A stretch of DNA of 48,639 nt from JBBKXP01 sp038251315 (lineage in GTDB: Bacteria > Pseudomonadota > Alphaproteobacteria > Rhodobacterales > Rhodobacteraceae). Shown piece after piece: positions 16,903 to 25,397 of the stretch. Both the position numbers and the translations under genes were made by a program. The DNA lies in NCBI GenBank assembly GCA_038251315.1, contig JBBSBK010000015.1:1-48639 (forward strand), read 5' to 3'. How positions within the stretch are numbered: position 1 is the stretch's first letter; every line of letters begins with the position of its first letter. Below the pieces are notes generated by a model. It worked only from the letters and a program-made list of their open reading frames with translations. It was not told where the DNA came from and made no database searches.

Positions 16903-17781
16903 TTATAATGACTTCCGAACCGCTACCCGTAGCGCCTGCACCATCGGCAGTACCGGCGTCTGGTCCATGATGCACAGACCGACGGTATGGCTGACGCGGG
17001 GTTCGACCAGGTCGAGGTTCACTGACGATTTCAGCGCGAAATAGGTTTCGGCCACGCCGCGCGGTGCAATCGTCGCGGCGGACCCGCTGGCCACTTGGGC
17101 CAGCGCCGCAGTGAATCCGTTCGCTTCCATCACCACGCTTGGGACAGCATTCACCTGCACGAAAATCTTGTCCAGAAACTGCCGGTTGCGCATGTCCCGC
17201 GTCAGCAGGCACAACGGCAACTGCGCCGCCTCGGCCCACGTCACCGTCCCTTCGTGGCGTGGGGCCAACTTGCGCGGCGAGATCAGCACGTAGCTTTCCT
17301 CGTACAGGATCTCGGTGATTGCCGGATCGGCATCCTCGTAATACATGATGCCGGCATCCAGAGAATAGTCGCGTAGCCGGATATCGATCTGGCCGGTGGA
17401 CAGCGACTGCACCTCGATGGACAGGTTTGGATGCGACCCGCGAAGATGCGTCGAAACCTTGGCCGCAAAGGGCAGCGCGGTGGGAATGACCCCGATCACC
17501 AGTTTGCCCATCAGGTTGTTGTTCAGCGCGTCGATCTCCTGGCGCATCCCTTCGACATCGGCCAGCAATTTGCGTGCCCATTTCAATACCACCTCGCCTT
17601 CGCGGGTAAACCCCATGAACTTGTTGCCGCGCCGCACCAGCGGAAGACCGAACTCGCCTTCCAGCTTGCGGATCCGGGCCGAGAACGCCGGTTGCGAAAT
17701 GCCACAGTCATCGGCGGCGTGCGAAAAATGCCGGTGTTGGGCCAGTGCAGCAAGCAATTGCAGATCACGGATCTCTGGCAT
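16903..17781 (-). CDS. LysR-family regulator upstream of formate dehydrogenase
   Basis: A 292-residue LysR-type regulator. The helix-turn-helix occupies about residues 4-62 (HFSHAADDCGISQPAFSARI), followed by a linker helix and a periplasmic-binding-like effector domain (about 92-290). It is on the same strand as the formate dehydrogenase genes and 84 bases upstream, so it may be co-transcribed or act on a promoter in that gap. LysR regulators of formate dehydrogenase operons are known in other proteobacteria (FdsR in Cupriavidus), which supports a formate-responsive role, but the ligand cannot be read from sequence. Confidence 0.85.
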   Translation of the reverse strand: MPEIRDLQLLAALAQHRHFSHAADDCGISQPAFSARIRKLEGEFGLPLVRRGNKFMGFTREGEVVLKWARKLLADVEGMRQEIDALNNNLMGKLVIGVIPTALPFAAKVSTHLRGSHPNLSIEVQSLSTGQIDIRLRDYSLDAGIMYYEDADPAITEILYEESYVLISPRKLAPRHEGTVTWAEAAQLPLCLLTRDMRNRQFLDKIFVQVNAVPSVVMEANGFTAALAQVASGSAATIAPRGVAETYFALKSSVNLDLVEPRVSHTVGLCIMDQTPVLPMVQALRVAVRKSL

Positions 17782-17877
17782 CGGCGGTCGGCTTTCTATT
17801 GACCATTCAGGTGAATTTCCGGACAGTCGTTTCGACAGACCCGGATCGGGACTCCGGTTGGCAACAAAGACCGGGGG

Positions 17878-19575
17878 TTACGTCTTTCCCCAGGCCCCCA
17901 GCGTGAACTGTTGTTCGTGTTCAAAGTCCACTTCTGGCCGCTTGCCCGCCGGTCTCTTGTCACAACTGACCCCGATCGCGTCAAAGAACCCGTCCACCTC
18001 ATAGGTGATATCACCATCTTCGGTCTGCCCCATTACCCTGAGTGTGGCGGCTTCTGCAAAGGTCACGTGCGGCACAGCGTGAATACAGTCGGCCAGAATG
18101 TCACCTGTGGGTTCGTTTGGCAGCAAGACATCGTCAGCCTTTCGGGCGTCGATGTTCACATTCTGATAACGGTTCATTTGCCGCATGGCCACCGGATCAA
18201 GAATCGTCACCTGACCGTTCCAGCCGAACGCCACCGTGCGGGGGCGTTCGCCGAGTGGCACGCTGTTGTCCAGAAACTCGAAATGCACGCGCTGCGGCGT
18301 CTTGTTGACCCAGGACAGGAAGAGTTGCGGCATCCCGGTATAGGCCTCGATATTATGGAACAGCAAATCGTCCACGGCCTTGTAGCGCCCGGTTTTTTGC
18401 CCGCGTTTCCAGGCGCGTTCGACGGTTTCAGCTGGCGGCGTGATCATGAAGAACATGAAGACCCGATCGCCAAAGCGGCTGAGCAGATTACCCCCGGCGT
18501 TCTTTTGTGCGTGGGCGGTGAAACTGTCGAACCGAAAGCGGTCGATCAACAAATGCGGCACCTGCCCGCGCATGTCCTTGGCGGCCATGTAGCTGTCGAG
18601 TTTCTTGTCGATGATTTCAAGCTCTTCACCGGTCAGCATTGCGGCATATTTGTAATCATCACCGAGACTTTCATAATCAAGCAGGAACTTGCGCCAGTAA
18701 TCGGGGCTGATCAGAGCAAAATCCTGCCAGGAAACGCCCAAACGTTCGGCCAGATCGCGTTGCAGCGGCCGGATTGTGCTTTTGCCCGCAGCCGACGCAC
18801 CCTTGACGTTCAGCACCATCGGTTTGGCCTGAAACGGCAGAACGCGGTAGTCTTCGGCGGCGGCGGCAGAGCTGATGATCGGCTTGATCCAACGACCGAT
18901 CTGTTGGCTGCCATAGGTATTGCAGACCAATCGCGTTGTCAGTTTGACGAGCAGACTTCGGTCAGCCATCAGGCGACCGCGCTGCCTCAGCATGCCGCCG
19001 ATGATGGTCTGCAACCCGCCAAGACAGGCTGCCTCGAGCGGGTCGGTGCCGTCCTGCACGACGGCCCGCCACCGTGACAGCAGGGCAATGGTGGGGTCGG
19101 ATCGCGGCGGCGGCGCAGGCTTTATGGCAAAGCGCGCCAGAAACCCCGTCCTTCTGGCCGATTCCGGTGGATCTTTGAAAAGGTCGCGATCAAGGATCAC
19201 CCCTAACTGCCGTTCGACATCAGCGCGCAGCGCACCGAACCTTGCCTCGAGCGCGACCATTTGCGGCGCGACATGTTTGCGAAGGATCGTGTCCGCCATG
19301 CCCCGCAGGTTGATGCCCAGTTCCGCGTAATTGGGCCCATCAGGTACATTAAGATCGCCGGTCACACGGATGAGCAACTCGTGTATCACCAGTCTGGGAA
19401 CGGTCAACTCAACCATGTCGCGCGGTTTCAATCCGCAATAGTCCGCCGCCTCTTTCGCATCGCGGTAGGTCACAAGCGAATTGCCGGAGCGGTAAAGCGT
19501 GATCTTCTCAAACAAGGCGGTTGGGATTTCGGACTCGAGACCGGGGTTCCAGGCATCAAAATTATCGTCAGCCAT
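17878..19575 (-). CDS. P-loop ATPase/kinase-like protein of unknown function
   Basis: A 565-residue cytoplasmic protein I do not recognise. The central Walker A motif GASAAGKST (residues 259-267) is followed by a region resembling P-loop kinases (zeta-toxin or nucleoside-kinase style): ALISPDYWRKFL, LLIDRFRFDSF, then an arginine/lysine-rich lid candidate ETVERAWKRGQKTGRYK. The N-terminal 240 residues have no obvious motif. The open frame extends to a GTG at 19611, but that codon lies in the loop of a terminator hairpin, so the ATG at 19575 is preferred; neither has a strong ribosome site. It is flanked by its own short gaps and appears monocistronic. A zeta-like toxin role is possible, but no small antitoxin gene is visible next to it. 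Confidence 0.7.
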   Translation of the reverse strand: MADDNFDAWNPGLESEIPTALFEKITLYRSGNSLVTYRDAKEAADYCGLKPRDMVELTVPRLVIHELLIRVTGDLNVPDGPNYAELGINLRGMADTILRKHVAPQMVALEARFGALRADVERQLGVILDRDLFKDPPESARRTGFLARFAIKPAPPPRSDPTIALLSRWRAVVQDGTDPLEAACLGGLQTIIGGMLRQRGRLMADRSLLVKLTTRLVCNTYGSQQIGRWIKPIISSAAAAEDYRVLPFQAKPMVLNVKGASAAGKSTIRPLQRDLAERLGVSWQDFALISPDYWRKFLLDYESLGDDYKYAAMLTGEELEIIDKKLDSYMAAKDMRGQVPHLLIDRFRFDSFTAHAQKNAGGNLLSRFGDRVFMFFMITPPAETVERAWKRGQKTGRYKAVDDLLFHNIEAYTGMPQLFLSWVNKTPQRVHFEFLDNSVPLGERPRTVAFGWNGQVTILDPVAMRQMNRYQNVNIDARKADDVLLPNEPTGDILADCIHAVPHVTFAEAATLRVMGQTEDGDITYEVDGFFDAIGVSCDKRPAGKRPEVDFEHEQQFTLGAWGKT

Positions 19576-19591
19576 CGCGGGCCGGCCGAAA

Positions 19592-19619
19592 CGCCAAAAC
19601 GGGAGGGTCACCCCTCCCG
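19592..19619 (-). terminator. Rho-independent terminator after tctA
   Basis: CGGGAGGG and CCCTCCCG form a perfect eight-base GC-rich stem around a four-base loop (19600-19619). Read on the minus strand it is followed by TTTTGGCGTTT. It lies 33 bases downstream of tctA and would end the long oxalate/transport transcript. The T tract is short, so efficiency may be moderate. Confidence 0.7.
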
Positions 19620-19652
19620 CTCCGTTTGTTTTTGTTTCGATCTGCGTTCATG

Positions 19653-21170
19653 TCACACGGTTCCGGGGCGGGCCCGATACTTTTTGCGCAGCCAGTTGAA
19701 CAGCGGCAACAGGATCAGGAAAATCGCAACGACCGTGATCGGCCCAGCAATCGGACGGTTCAAAAAGATCATCGGATCGCCCGACGATAACAGCAGCGAT
19801 TGTCGCAATGTGGGTTCGGCAATCGGGCCGAGGACGATGGCCAGAACTGCGGGGGCCAAAGGATAGTCCAGCTTGCGCAAGGCAAACGCTCCCAGGCCAA
19901 AGCCCAGCATCAGCCAAAGATCGTGCATGCTACGCGTTGCCGCATAACCGCCGACGATCGATAGAACGAAGATCAGCGGTGCCAGAACGGTGAATGGCAT
20001 CCGCAACATCCAGATGAACAGCGGGATGAACGACAGGTTGACGATGACCGCGAACAGGTTGGAGACGTAGAACGATCCGATCAGACCCCAGACGAATTCC
20101 GGCTGGTCGGTGAACAGGCGCGGACCGGGCGTCAACCCCCAGATCACCATGCCACCCAGCAGGATCGCCGTCGTTGGCGAACCGGGGATACCCAGCGTCA
20201 GCATCGGCAACATCGCCCCGGTCGAGGCCGAGTTGTTCGCCGATTCCGGGGCTGCCACGCCTGACGGGTGGCCCTTGCCGAACTCTTCGGGTGTCTTGGA
20301 CAACATCTTGGCGACACCATAGGACATCAGCGACCCCGGCGTTGCCCCGGCGGCAGGCAGGATACCCACAAAGAACCCAAGGAAAGAGCCGATGGCCGTG
20401 CCTTTCCAGCCACGCCGCATGGCTTCCCTGCCATCCGCCAGGATTTGGCGAAAGCTCATCTTGGCATCCACGGTCGAGACCTTGCCGCGGGTGCTTTCGA
20501 TCGTCCAGATCATCTCGCCGATGCCATAGACGCCGATCGCCAGCACCAGAAAGTTGATGCCGCGCATGAAGCCCTGAATATCAAAGAACACGAGCCTGGG
20601 GCGCCCGGAAATCACGTCGAACCCAACCGCGGCAAAGACCAGCCCCATGCAGATCGACAGGATGGTTTTTGGGATGTCGTCGCCGCCCAGCCCCACAAAG
20701 GTGGCAAAGGCCAGCAGCATCAGCGCAAAAATCTCGGGCGGGCCAAAGCTGAGCGCGACCGTCGCCAGAAGCGGCGCAAAGATGGTGAACAGAACGATCG
20801 AGACCGTCCCGCCGATGAAAGAGGCCAACGCCGCAGTCACCAGAGCCAGACTTGCCTGACCCTTGAGCGCCATCGGCCGCCCGTCAAATGTCGTGGCCAC
20901 CGCTGTCGATGCACCGGGAATGCCCAGCGTGATCGAACTGATCGCACCTCCATACATCGCACCATAGTAGATAGCGGCCAGAAAGATGATGGCTGACGTC
21001 GGCGGCACCAGGAACGTGATCGGCAGCAAAATCGCCACGCCGTTTACTGAGCCCAGTCCCGGCATCGCACCGATGAACAGACCGACGGTCACGCCCACCA
21101 ACATCAACGCCATGTTGATCGGCATGAACGAAATCAGGAAGCCGTCGGCCAGGTTTGACAGAATTTCCAT
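19653..21170 (-). CDS. tctA: Tripartite tricarboxylate transporter (TTT) large permease, TctA family
   Basis: A 505-residue inner membrane protein with about 11-12 transmembrane segments. It is the ion-coupled permease of a TTT system fed by a periplasmic binding protein. Family landmarks are GAMPGLGSVNGVAILLP near residues 34-50, YYGAMYGGAISSITLGIPG, and the second inverted copy GILPAAGATPGSLMSYG. GGGAGGA-type ribosome site precedes the ATG. It is the last gene of the tctCBA set and is followed by a hairpin terminator. The substrate is likely a small carboxylate; oxalate is suggested by the adjacent oxc-frc genes but is not proven. Confidence 0.93.
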   Translation of the reverse strand: MEILSNLADGFLISFMPINMALMLVGVTVGLFIGAMPGLGSVNGVAILLPITFLVPPTSAIIFLAAIYYGAMYGGAISSITLGIPGASTAVATTFDGRPMALKGQASLALVTAALASFIGGTVSIVLFTIFAPLLATVALSFGPPEIFALMLLAFATFVGLGGDDIPKTILSICMGLVFAAVGFDVISGRPRLVFFDIQGFMRGINFLVLAIGVYGIGEMIWTIESTRGKVSTVDAKMSFRQILADGREAMRRGWKGTAIGSFLGFFVGILPAAGATPGSLMSYGVAKMLSKTPEEFGKGHPSGVAAPESANNSASTGAMLPMLTLGIPGSPTTAILLGGMVIWGLTPGPRLFTDQPEFVWGLIGSFYVSNLFAVIVNLSFIPLFIWMLRMPFTVLAPLIFVLSIVGGYAATRSMHDLWLMLGFGLGAFALRKLDYPLAPAVLAIVLGPIAEPTLRQSLLLSSGDPMIFLNRPIAGPITVVAIFLILLPLFNWLRKKYRARPGTV

Positions 21171-21213
21171 GGTTGTTTCCTCCCTCGGATCGCGCCAACT
21201 GACGCGGCCAGGT

Positions 21214-21717
21214 TTAGTAGATGATACCGTAAAGCACGTTGAAGAACGGCTCGGTGAAACTCAGGCCCTTGGGCATGGTGATCCGCATGAGACCTTCGAA
21301 GAAGAAGAAAAAACCAATGGGTAAAAGGATCGCCATGAGCAGGGTCAAGAGCCAGGTATGGCGCCCCAGAAACTTGAGGTAGTAGATCAGGAACAGGCTC
21401 ATCGCCCCGTACATCGAGATGATGCCGGTCAACGCAATAAAGCCGAAAAGCCCGCCACCAACCTGCAGCAGCGTCTTTTTGCCGTGGGCATCCAGAAACT
21501 GTTCTTCCGACTGCGACGGTGGCGAGGTGCGCCGCGCCCAATTGATGGCAATCATCACGGTGCAGATCAGCATGATTGCCGACAGCCAGAACGGCCAGGC
21601 ACCACCTCCGGGGCCTTCGCCCCGGATGTAGCCAACATCGAGTTCAGTACTTTTGACCATCATGTAGATAGACAGAAGGGCGAGAACACCCGCCGTAACG
21701 ATTTCCGCAAGGCGCAT
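21214..21717 (-). CDS. tctB: TTT transporter small membrane subunit, TctB family
   Basis: A 167-residue protein with four predicted hydrophobic helices (about 6-22, 42-60, 85-115, 122-145). TctB proteins are the poorly conserved small membrane partner of TctA. Identification rests on size, helix pattern and position between the binding protein and tctA, with a 43-base gap to tctA and 41 bases from tctC. GGGAGGGCGAG stands directly before the ATG. Confidence 0.88.
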   Translation of the reverse strand: MRLAEIVTAGVLALLSIYMMVKSTELDVGYIRGEGPGGGAWPFWLSAIMLICTVMIAINWARRTSPPSQSEEQFLDAHGKKTLLQVGGGLFGFIALTGIISMYGAMSLFLIYYLKFLGRHTWLLTLLMAILLPIGFFFFFEGLMRITMPKGLSFTEPFFNVLYGIIY

Positions 21718-21758
21718 CTCGCCCTCCCTTATTCAGCACATGACGAGAAGGTGACGGC

Positions 21759-22730
21759 TTAGCCTTCCATTTCGGCCAGCAGTTCCGTATGGCGCGCGAT
21801 CTGGACGTCCCAATACGCGCGGGTCTCGTCGGGGGTCATCCACAGAGGCGACAGGCTTTCTGATTCCATGTAGCCCTGCCATTCCGGCGAATTGTAGATC
21901 GTCTCGAACACGCCCTGGTAATAAGCCGCCGCATCGTCCGACATGCCCGGCGCACCGACGACGGCCCGCTGGTTATAGTAGCTGAAGTCCTGCCCGATCT
22001 CTTTCAGCGTCCGGACGTCCGGAAACGCCGGCAGACGCTCGTCTGAAAAGGCGATCAGCGGGATCACATCGCCGGACTGGTAAAAGCCCTTGGCTTCGGA
22101 CGGGTTGTTGACCGACGCCATGATCTGCTGACCAGCCAGATCCTTGGCCACCGCACCACCACCGTCATAGGGGATGTATTTGATTTTCAGGTCATAGGCC
22201 TTTTCGAGATAGGCGATAACCAGGCTGTCTTCCTGACCTCTGCCGGTGCCACCCATGACATAATCGCCGTTCATACCCTTCACGGTCTCAAGCCACTGCT
22301 CGAAGGTCGTGATCCCGGCGTCCTTGTGAACCCACAGCACGAAGGGATCGACGCCCATCATCGCGATCGGGGTAAAGGTCTTGATGTCGATACCCAGATC
22401 GGGCTGGCGCAGCGGTGTGGTAAAGAACGAATTGAGCGTCACCAGAATCGAATAATCCGGGTCAGACGACGTCTTGAGTTCGATCAGTGCCTCGGCCCCG
22501 GACCCGCCACCCTTGTTGTTGGGAATCAGCGGGCGTGTGGTCAGGTCTTCCTTTTCAGCGACGGCCTGAATGAACCGGGCGATCTGGTCAGCACCACCAC
22601 CGGCCCCGGCCATGATCACGAAATCGATCGGCTTGACCGGGCTGAATTCCGCTGCAGCCGGTCCGGCGACGACGGCGACAAGGGCCGAGGCCGCTGTCAT
22701 TTTGAAAAATGCACGTTTGGTAAGTTGCAT
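21759..22730 (-). CDS. tctC: TTT transporter periplasmic solute-binding protein, TctC/Bug family
   Basis: A 323-residue exported protein. The signal peptide is residues 1-27 (hydrophobic ASALVAVVAGPAAA, cleavage near AAA-EF); no lipobox cysteine is seen. The mature protein carries Bug-family features: the start KPIDFVIMAGAGGGADQIAR, IPNNKGGGSGAEAL in the carboxylate-binding region, and VMGGTGRGQEDS. GGGAGGA lies four bases before the ATG. The 117-base gap to the upstream usp gene is the largest in the operon and may hold an internal promoter. It supplies ligand to TctAB; a small carboxylate such as oxalate is the contextual guess. Confidence 0.92.
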   Translation of the reverse strand: MQLTKRAFFKMTAASALVAVVAGPAAAEFSPVKPIDFVIMAGAGGGADQIARFIQAVAEKEDLTTRPLIPNNKGGGSGAEALIELKTSSDPDYSILVTLNSFFTTPLRQPDLGIDIKTFTPIAMMGVDPFVLWVHKDAGITTFEQWLETVKGMNGDYVMGGTGRGQEDSLVIAYLEKAYDLKIKYIPYDGGGAVAKDLAGQQIMASVNNPSEAKGFYQSGDVIPLIAFSDERLPAFPDVRTLKEIGQDFSYYNQRAVVGAPGMSDDAAAYYQGVFETIYNSPEWQGYMESESLSPLWMTPDETRAYWDVQIARHTELLAEMEG

Positions 22731-22847
22731 ATTATCCTCCCTGGATAGCTATGTTTGACGCGAAAGTGTCGCGACGCACCGTCCACCGCACTTACAGTGA
22801 ACATCTCCTCCTCTGGTCTCTCCTCCTGCTCATCCTCAGCGCCCTCC

Positions 22848-23699
22848 TCAGTGCACCAGAATGACCGGCAGTTTGGCTTTGTCGACAATGTGTTGGGTAT
22901 TGCCGCCAAAGATCGTTTCGCGTTCGTGGCTGTCGCCGTAAGCCCCCATGATAAGGGTATCGGCACCCAGCTCTTTGGTCAGCGCCAACAGATCGGCACC
23001 GACATTTCGCTGCTTCTTGAAACGATGGATGGTCGATTCTATGCCATGCGCATGAAGGTAGGCCGAGAGCTCGCGTGCCGAGGCCGCGTTCGGTTCCGCC
23101 CCGGTGGACAGGATCGTGACCATCTTGGTCTGTTGCAGAATTGGCAGCGACATCGACACCGCCCGCGATGCCTCAAGCGATCCGTTCCAGGCCAGCGTCA
23201 CATGCACCCCCAGTTTTTCCGGCGGGGCGACCCCGTTGGGCACCATCAGCACGGGACGACCGGTCTGAAACAGCGCCGCCTTGAGCGTGTTGACCCCGAT
23301 ATTGCGATCGACATCCGGCTGAGCGACGACAATGACATCGACAAGGCGTCCGTTGCGCTTGATGACGTCAACTTGTCGGCCTTCTTCCTCGATCCATTCG
23401 GCGGTCGTCATGCCGTTCGGTGTGCCGCTCAGGTTCAGATTCAACGACTTGGCCAGCGCTTCCAGTTCCTTCTTCATCCCCTGCTCTTCGACATCCGCCA
23501 GCGCGCCAGCGCTATCCATCAACTGTTTGCGAAGAATCTCGGGCAGCGCGATACCAAACGGCAGCATGTCCTGCGGTCGCACACGACAATGGGCGATCAC
23601 GATATGGCTTGCATCCCCTTGCGCAAGCGCTGCGGCGTGGGCAAGGACATTGTCGCCCTTGCCGTCGCCACGTACCGGAACGAGGATTTTGCGGATCAT
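22848..23699 (-). CDS. Tandem-domain universal stress protein
   Basis: A 283-residue cytoplasmic protein with two Usp-like domains, about 1-150 and 160-283. The second domain ends with GAYGDSHERETIFGGNTQ, a version of the G-x2-G-x9-G-(S/T) nucleotide-binding signature in which the last position is N, so ATP binding may be altered. The first domain has VVAQPDVDRN where the loop would be, suggesting that it does not bind nucleotide. It lies 11 bases behind fhs with its own AAGGAA site, inside the oxalate/formate operon. Its specific role there is unknown; pH or energy stress during oxalate use is a guess. Confidence 0.85.
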   Translation of the reverse strand: MIRKILVPVRGDGKGDNVLAHAAALAQGDASHIVIAHCRVRPQDMLPFGIALPEILRKQLMDSAGALADVEEQGMKKELEALAKSLNLNLSGTPNGMTTAEWIEEEGRQVDVIKRNGRLVDVIVVAQPDVDRNIGVNTLKAALFQTGRPVLMVPNGVAPPEKLGVHVTLAWNGSLEASRAVSMSLPILQQTKMVTILSTGAEPNAASARELSAYLHAHGIESTIHRFKKQRNVGADLLALTKELGADTLIMGAYGDSHERETIFGGNTQHIVDKAKLPVILVH

Positions 23700-23710
23700 G
23701 GTAACGTTCC

Positions 23711-25387
23711 TTAAAACAGACCGTCGATCTGGCCCTGGTCATTCAACATGATATTCTCGGACGACGGCACGCGTGGCAGTCCCGGCATCGTCATGATCTC
23801 GCCGCAGATCACCACGATGAAACCGGCCCCTGCCGAAAGGCGCACCTCGCGGATGGGAACCGAATGCCCGGTCGGTGCACCGCGCACGTTGGGGTCGGTC
23901 GTAAAGGAATACTGGGTCTTGGCCATGCAGATTGGCAGGTTGCCGTAACCCTGATCCTCCCATTCCTTGAGCTGGTCGCGGATTTTCTTGTCGGCCAGCA
24001 CTTCGTCGGCGCGGTAGATGCGTTTGGCAATGGTGTTGATCTTCTCCAGCAGCGGCATTTCGTCGGGATAGATCGGGGCGAAGTTGGCGATACCGGAATC
24101 AGCCACTTCGGCCACCCGCTTGGCCAACTCCGCCGACCCTTTCGACCCGAACTCCCAATGCTGCGACAAGATCGCCTCCGAACCCTGTTTCTTCACGTAG
24201 TCCTTGACCGCCTGAATCTCGCCTTCGGTATCGGTGACAAAGTGGTTGATCGCCACCACGACCGGCACCCCGAACCCCTTGAGGTTCTCGATATGCCGAC
24301 CAAGATTGGCACAACCGGCATTCACCGCTTTGACATCCTCGTGGCCAAGATCGGCCTTGGCGACACCGCCGTTCATCTTCATCGCCCGCACGGTGGCGAC
24401 CAGAACCACGACACTGGGGGCAAGTCCCGCCTTGCGGCACTTGATGTTCATAAACTTTTCGGCACCAAGATCGGCCCCGAACCCCGCCTCGGTCACGACG
24501 TAATCGCAAAGTTTGAGCGCCGTCGACGTCGCCACGACTGAATTGCAGCCATGCGCGATATTGGCGAACGGACCGCCGTGCACGAAGGCGGGATTGTTTT
24601 CGAGCGTCTGCACCAGATTGGGCTGCATCGCATCCTTGAGCAGAACCGTCATCGCGCCGTCAGCCTTGATGTCGCGGCAAAAGACCGGCGAACGGTCGCG
24701 CCGATACGCCACGATCATGTCGCCTAGGCGTTTGCGCAAGTCATCCAGATCGTTGGATAGGCACAGGATCGCCATGACCTCGGACGCGACTGTGATGTCG
24801 AAACCGGACTGGCTGGGAAACCCGTTGGCAACTCCGCCAAGCGACGTGACGATATCGCGCAGCGACCGGTCGTTCATGTCGACGACACGTCGCCAGACGA
24901 TCCGGCGCTGATCGATTTCTAGCGCGTTACCCCAATAAATATGGTTGTCTATCATCGCAGATAGCAGGTTGTGGGCGCTGGTAATCGCGTGGAAATCGCC
25001 GGTGAAATGAAGATTCATATCCTCCATCGGCACCACTTGCGCCATGCCGCCCCCGGCGGCCCCACCCTTCATTCCGAAGTTCGGGCCCAGACTGGCCTCG
25101 CGGATACAGATCATCGCCTTTTTACCGATCGCGTTCAGACCATCGCCCAGACCCACCGTTGTCGTCGTCTTGCCCTCGCCTGCGGGGGTCGGATTGATCG
25201 CGGTGACAAGGATCAGCTTGCCGTTCTTGCCGTCGCGCTTTGATTTGATGAATGCGGCGGACACCTTGGCCTTGTCGTGCCCGTAAGGCACCAGGTCCTT
25301 GTCGGAAATCCCCAACTTTGCGCCGATCGCCTGGATCGGCAACTTGTTGGCCTCACGGGCGATTTCGATGTCGGTCTTGTAAGCCAT
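23711..25387 (-). CDS. fhs: Formate-tetrahydrofolate ligase
   Basis: A 558-residue enzyme, normal family length. It makes 10-formyl-THF from formate, ATP and THF, and is reversible, so it can also make ATP. The nucleotide loop is TPAGEGKTTTTVGLGDGL (about 67-84), followed by the family segments ASLGPNFGMKGGAAGGG and GDFHAITSAHNLLSAMIDNH. AGGAAACT precedes the start. It is 10 bases behind the formyltransferase-fold gene and 11 bases ahead of usp, placing it inside the oxc-frc operon where formate and formyl-CoA are produced. Confidence 0.96.
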   Translation of the reverse strand: MAYKTDIEIAREANKLPIQAIGAKLGISDKDLVPYGHDKAKVSAAFIKSKRDGKNGKLILVTAINPTPAGEGKTTTTVGLGDGLNAIGKKAMICIREASLGPNFGMKGGAAGGGMAQVVPMEDMNLHFTGDFHAITSAHNLLSAMIDNHIYWGNALEIDQRRIVWRRVVDMNDRSLRDIVTSLGGVANGFPSQSGFDITVASEVMAILCLSNDLDDLRKRLGDMIVAYRRDRSPVFCRDIKADGAMTVLLKDAMQPNLVQTLENNPAFVHGGPFANIAHGCNSVVATSTALKLCDYVVTEAGFGADLGAEKFMNIKCRKAGLAPSVVVLVATVRAMKMNGGVAKADLGHEDVKAVNAGCANLGRHIENLKGFGVPVVVAINHFVTDTEGEIQAVKDYVKKQGSEAILSQHWEFGSKGSAELAKRVAEVADSGIANFAPIYPDEMPLLEKINTIAKRIYRADEVLADKKIRDQLKEWEDQGYGNLPICMAKTQYSFTTDPNVRGAPTGHSVPIREVRLSAGAGFIVVICGEIMTMPGLPRVPSSENIMLNDQGQIDGLF

Positions 25388-25397
25388 TGGTAGTTTC

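Noticed and set aside
17840..17870. CCGGA-N7-TCCGG hairpin between the LysR gene and the P-loop gene
   Set aside because: The stem is only five bases with no T tract on either strand, so it is too weak to call a terminator.
22768..22775. GTCGCGAC palindrome upstream of tctC
   Set aside because: An eight-base palindrome of this composition is expected by chance in GC-rich DNA and does not match the oxalate operators.
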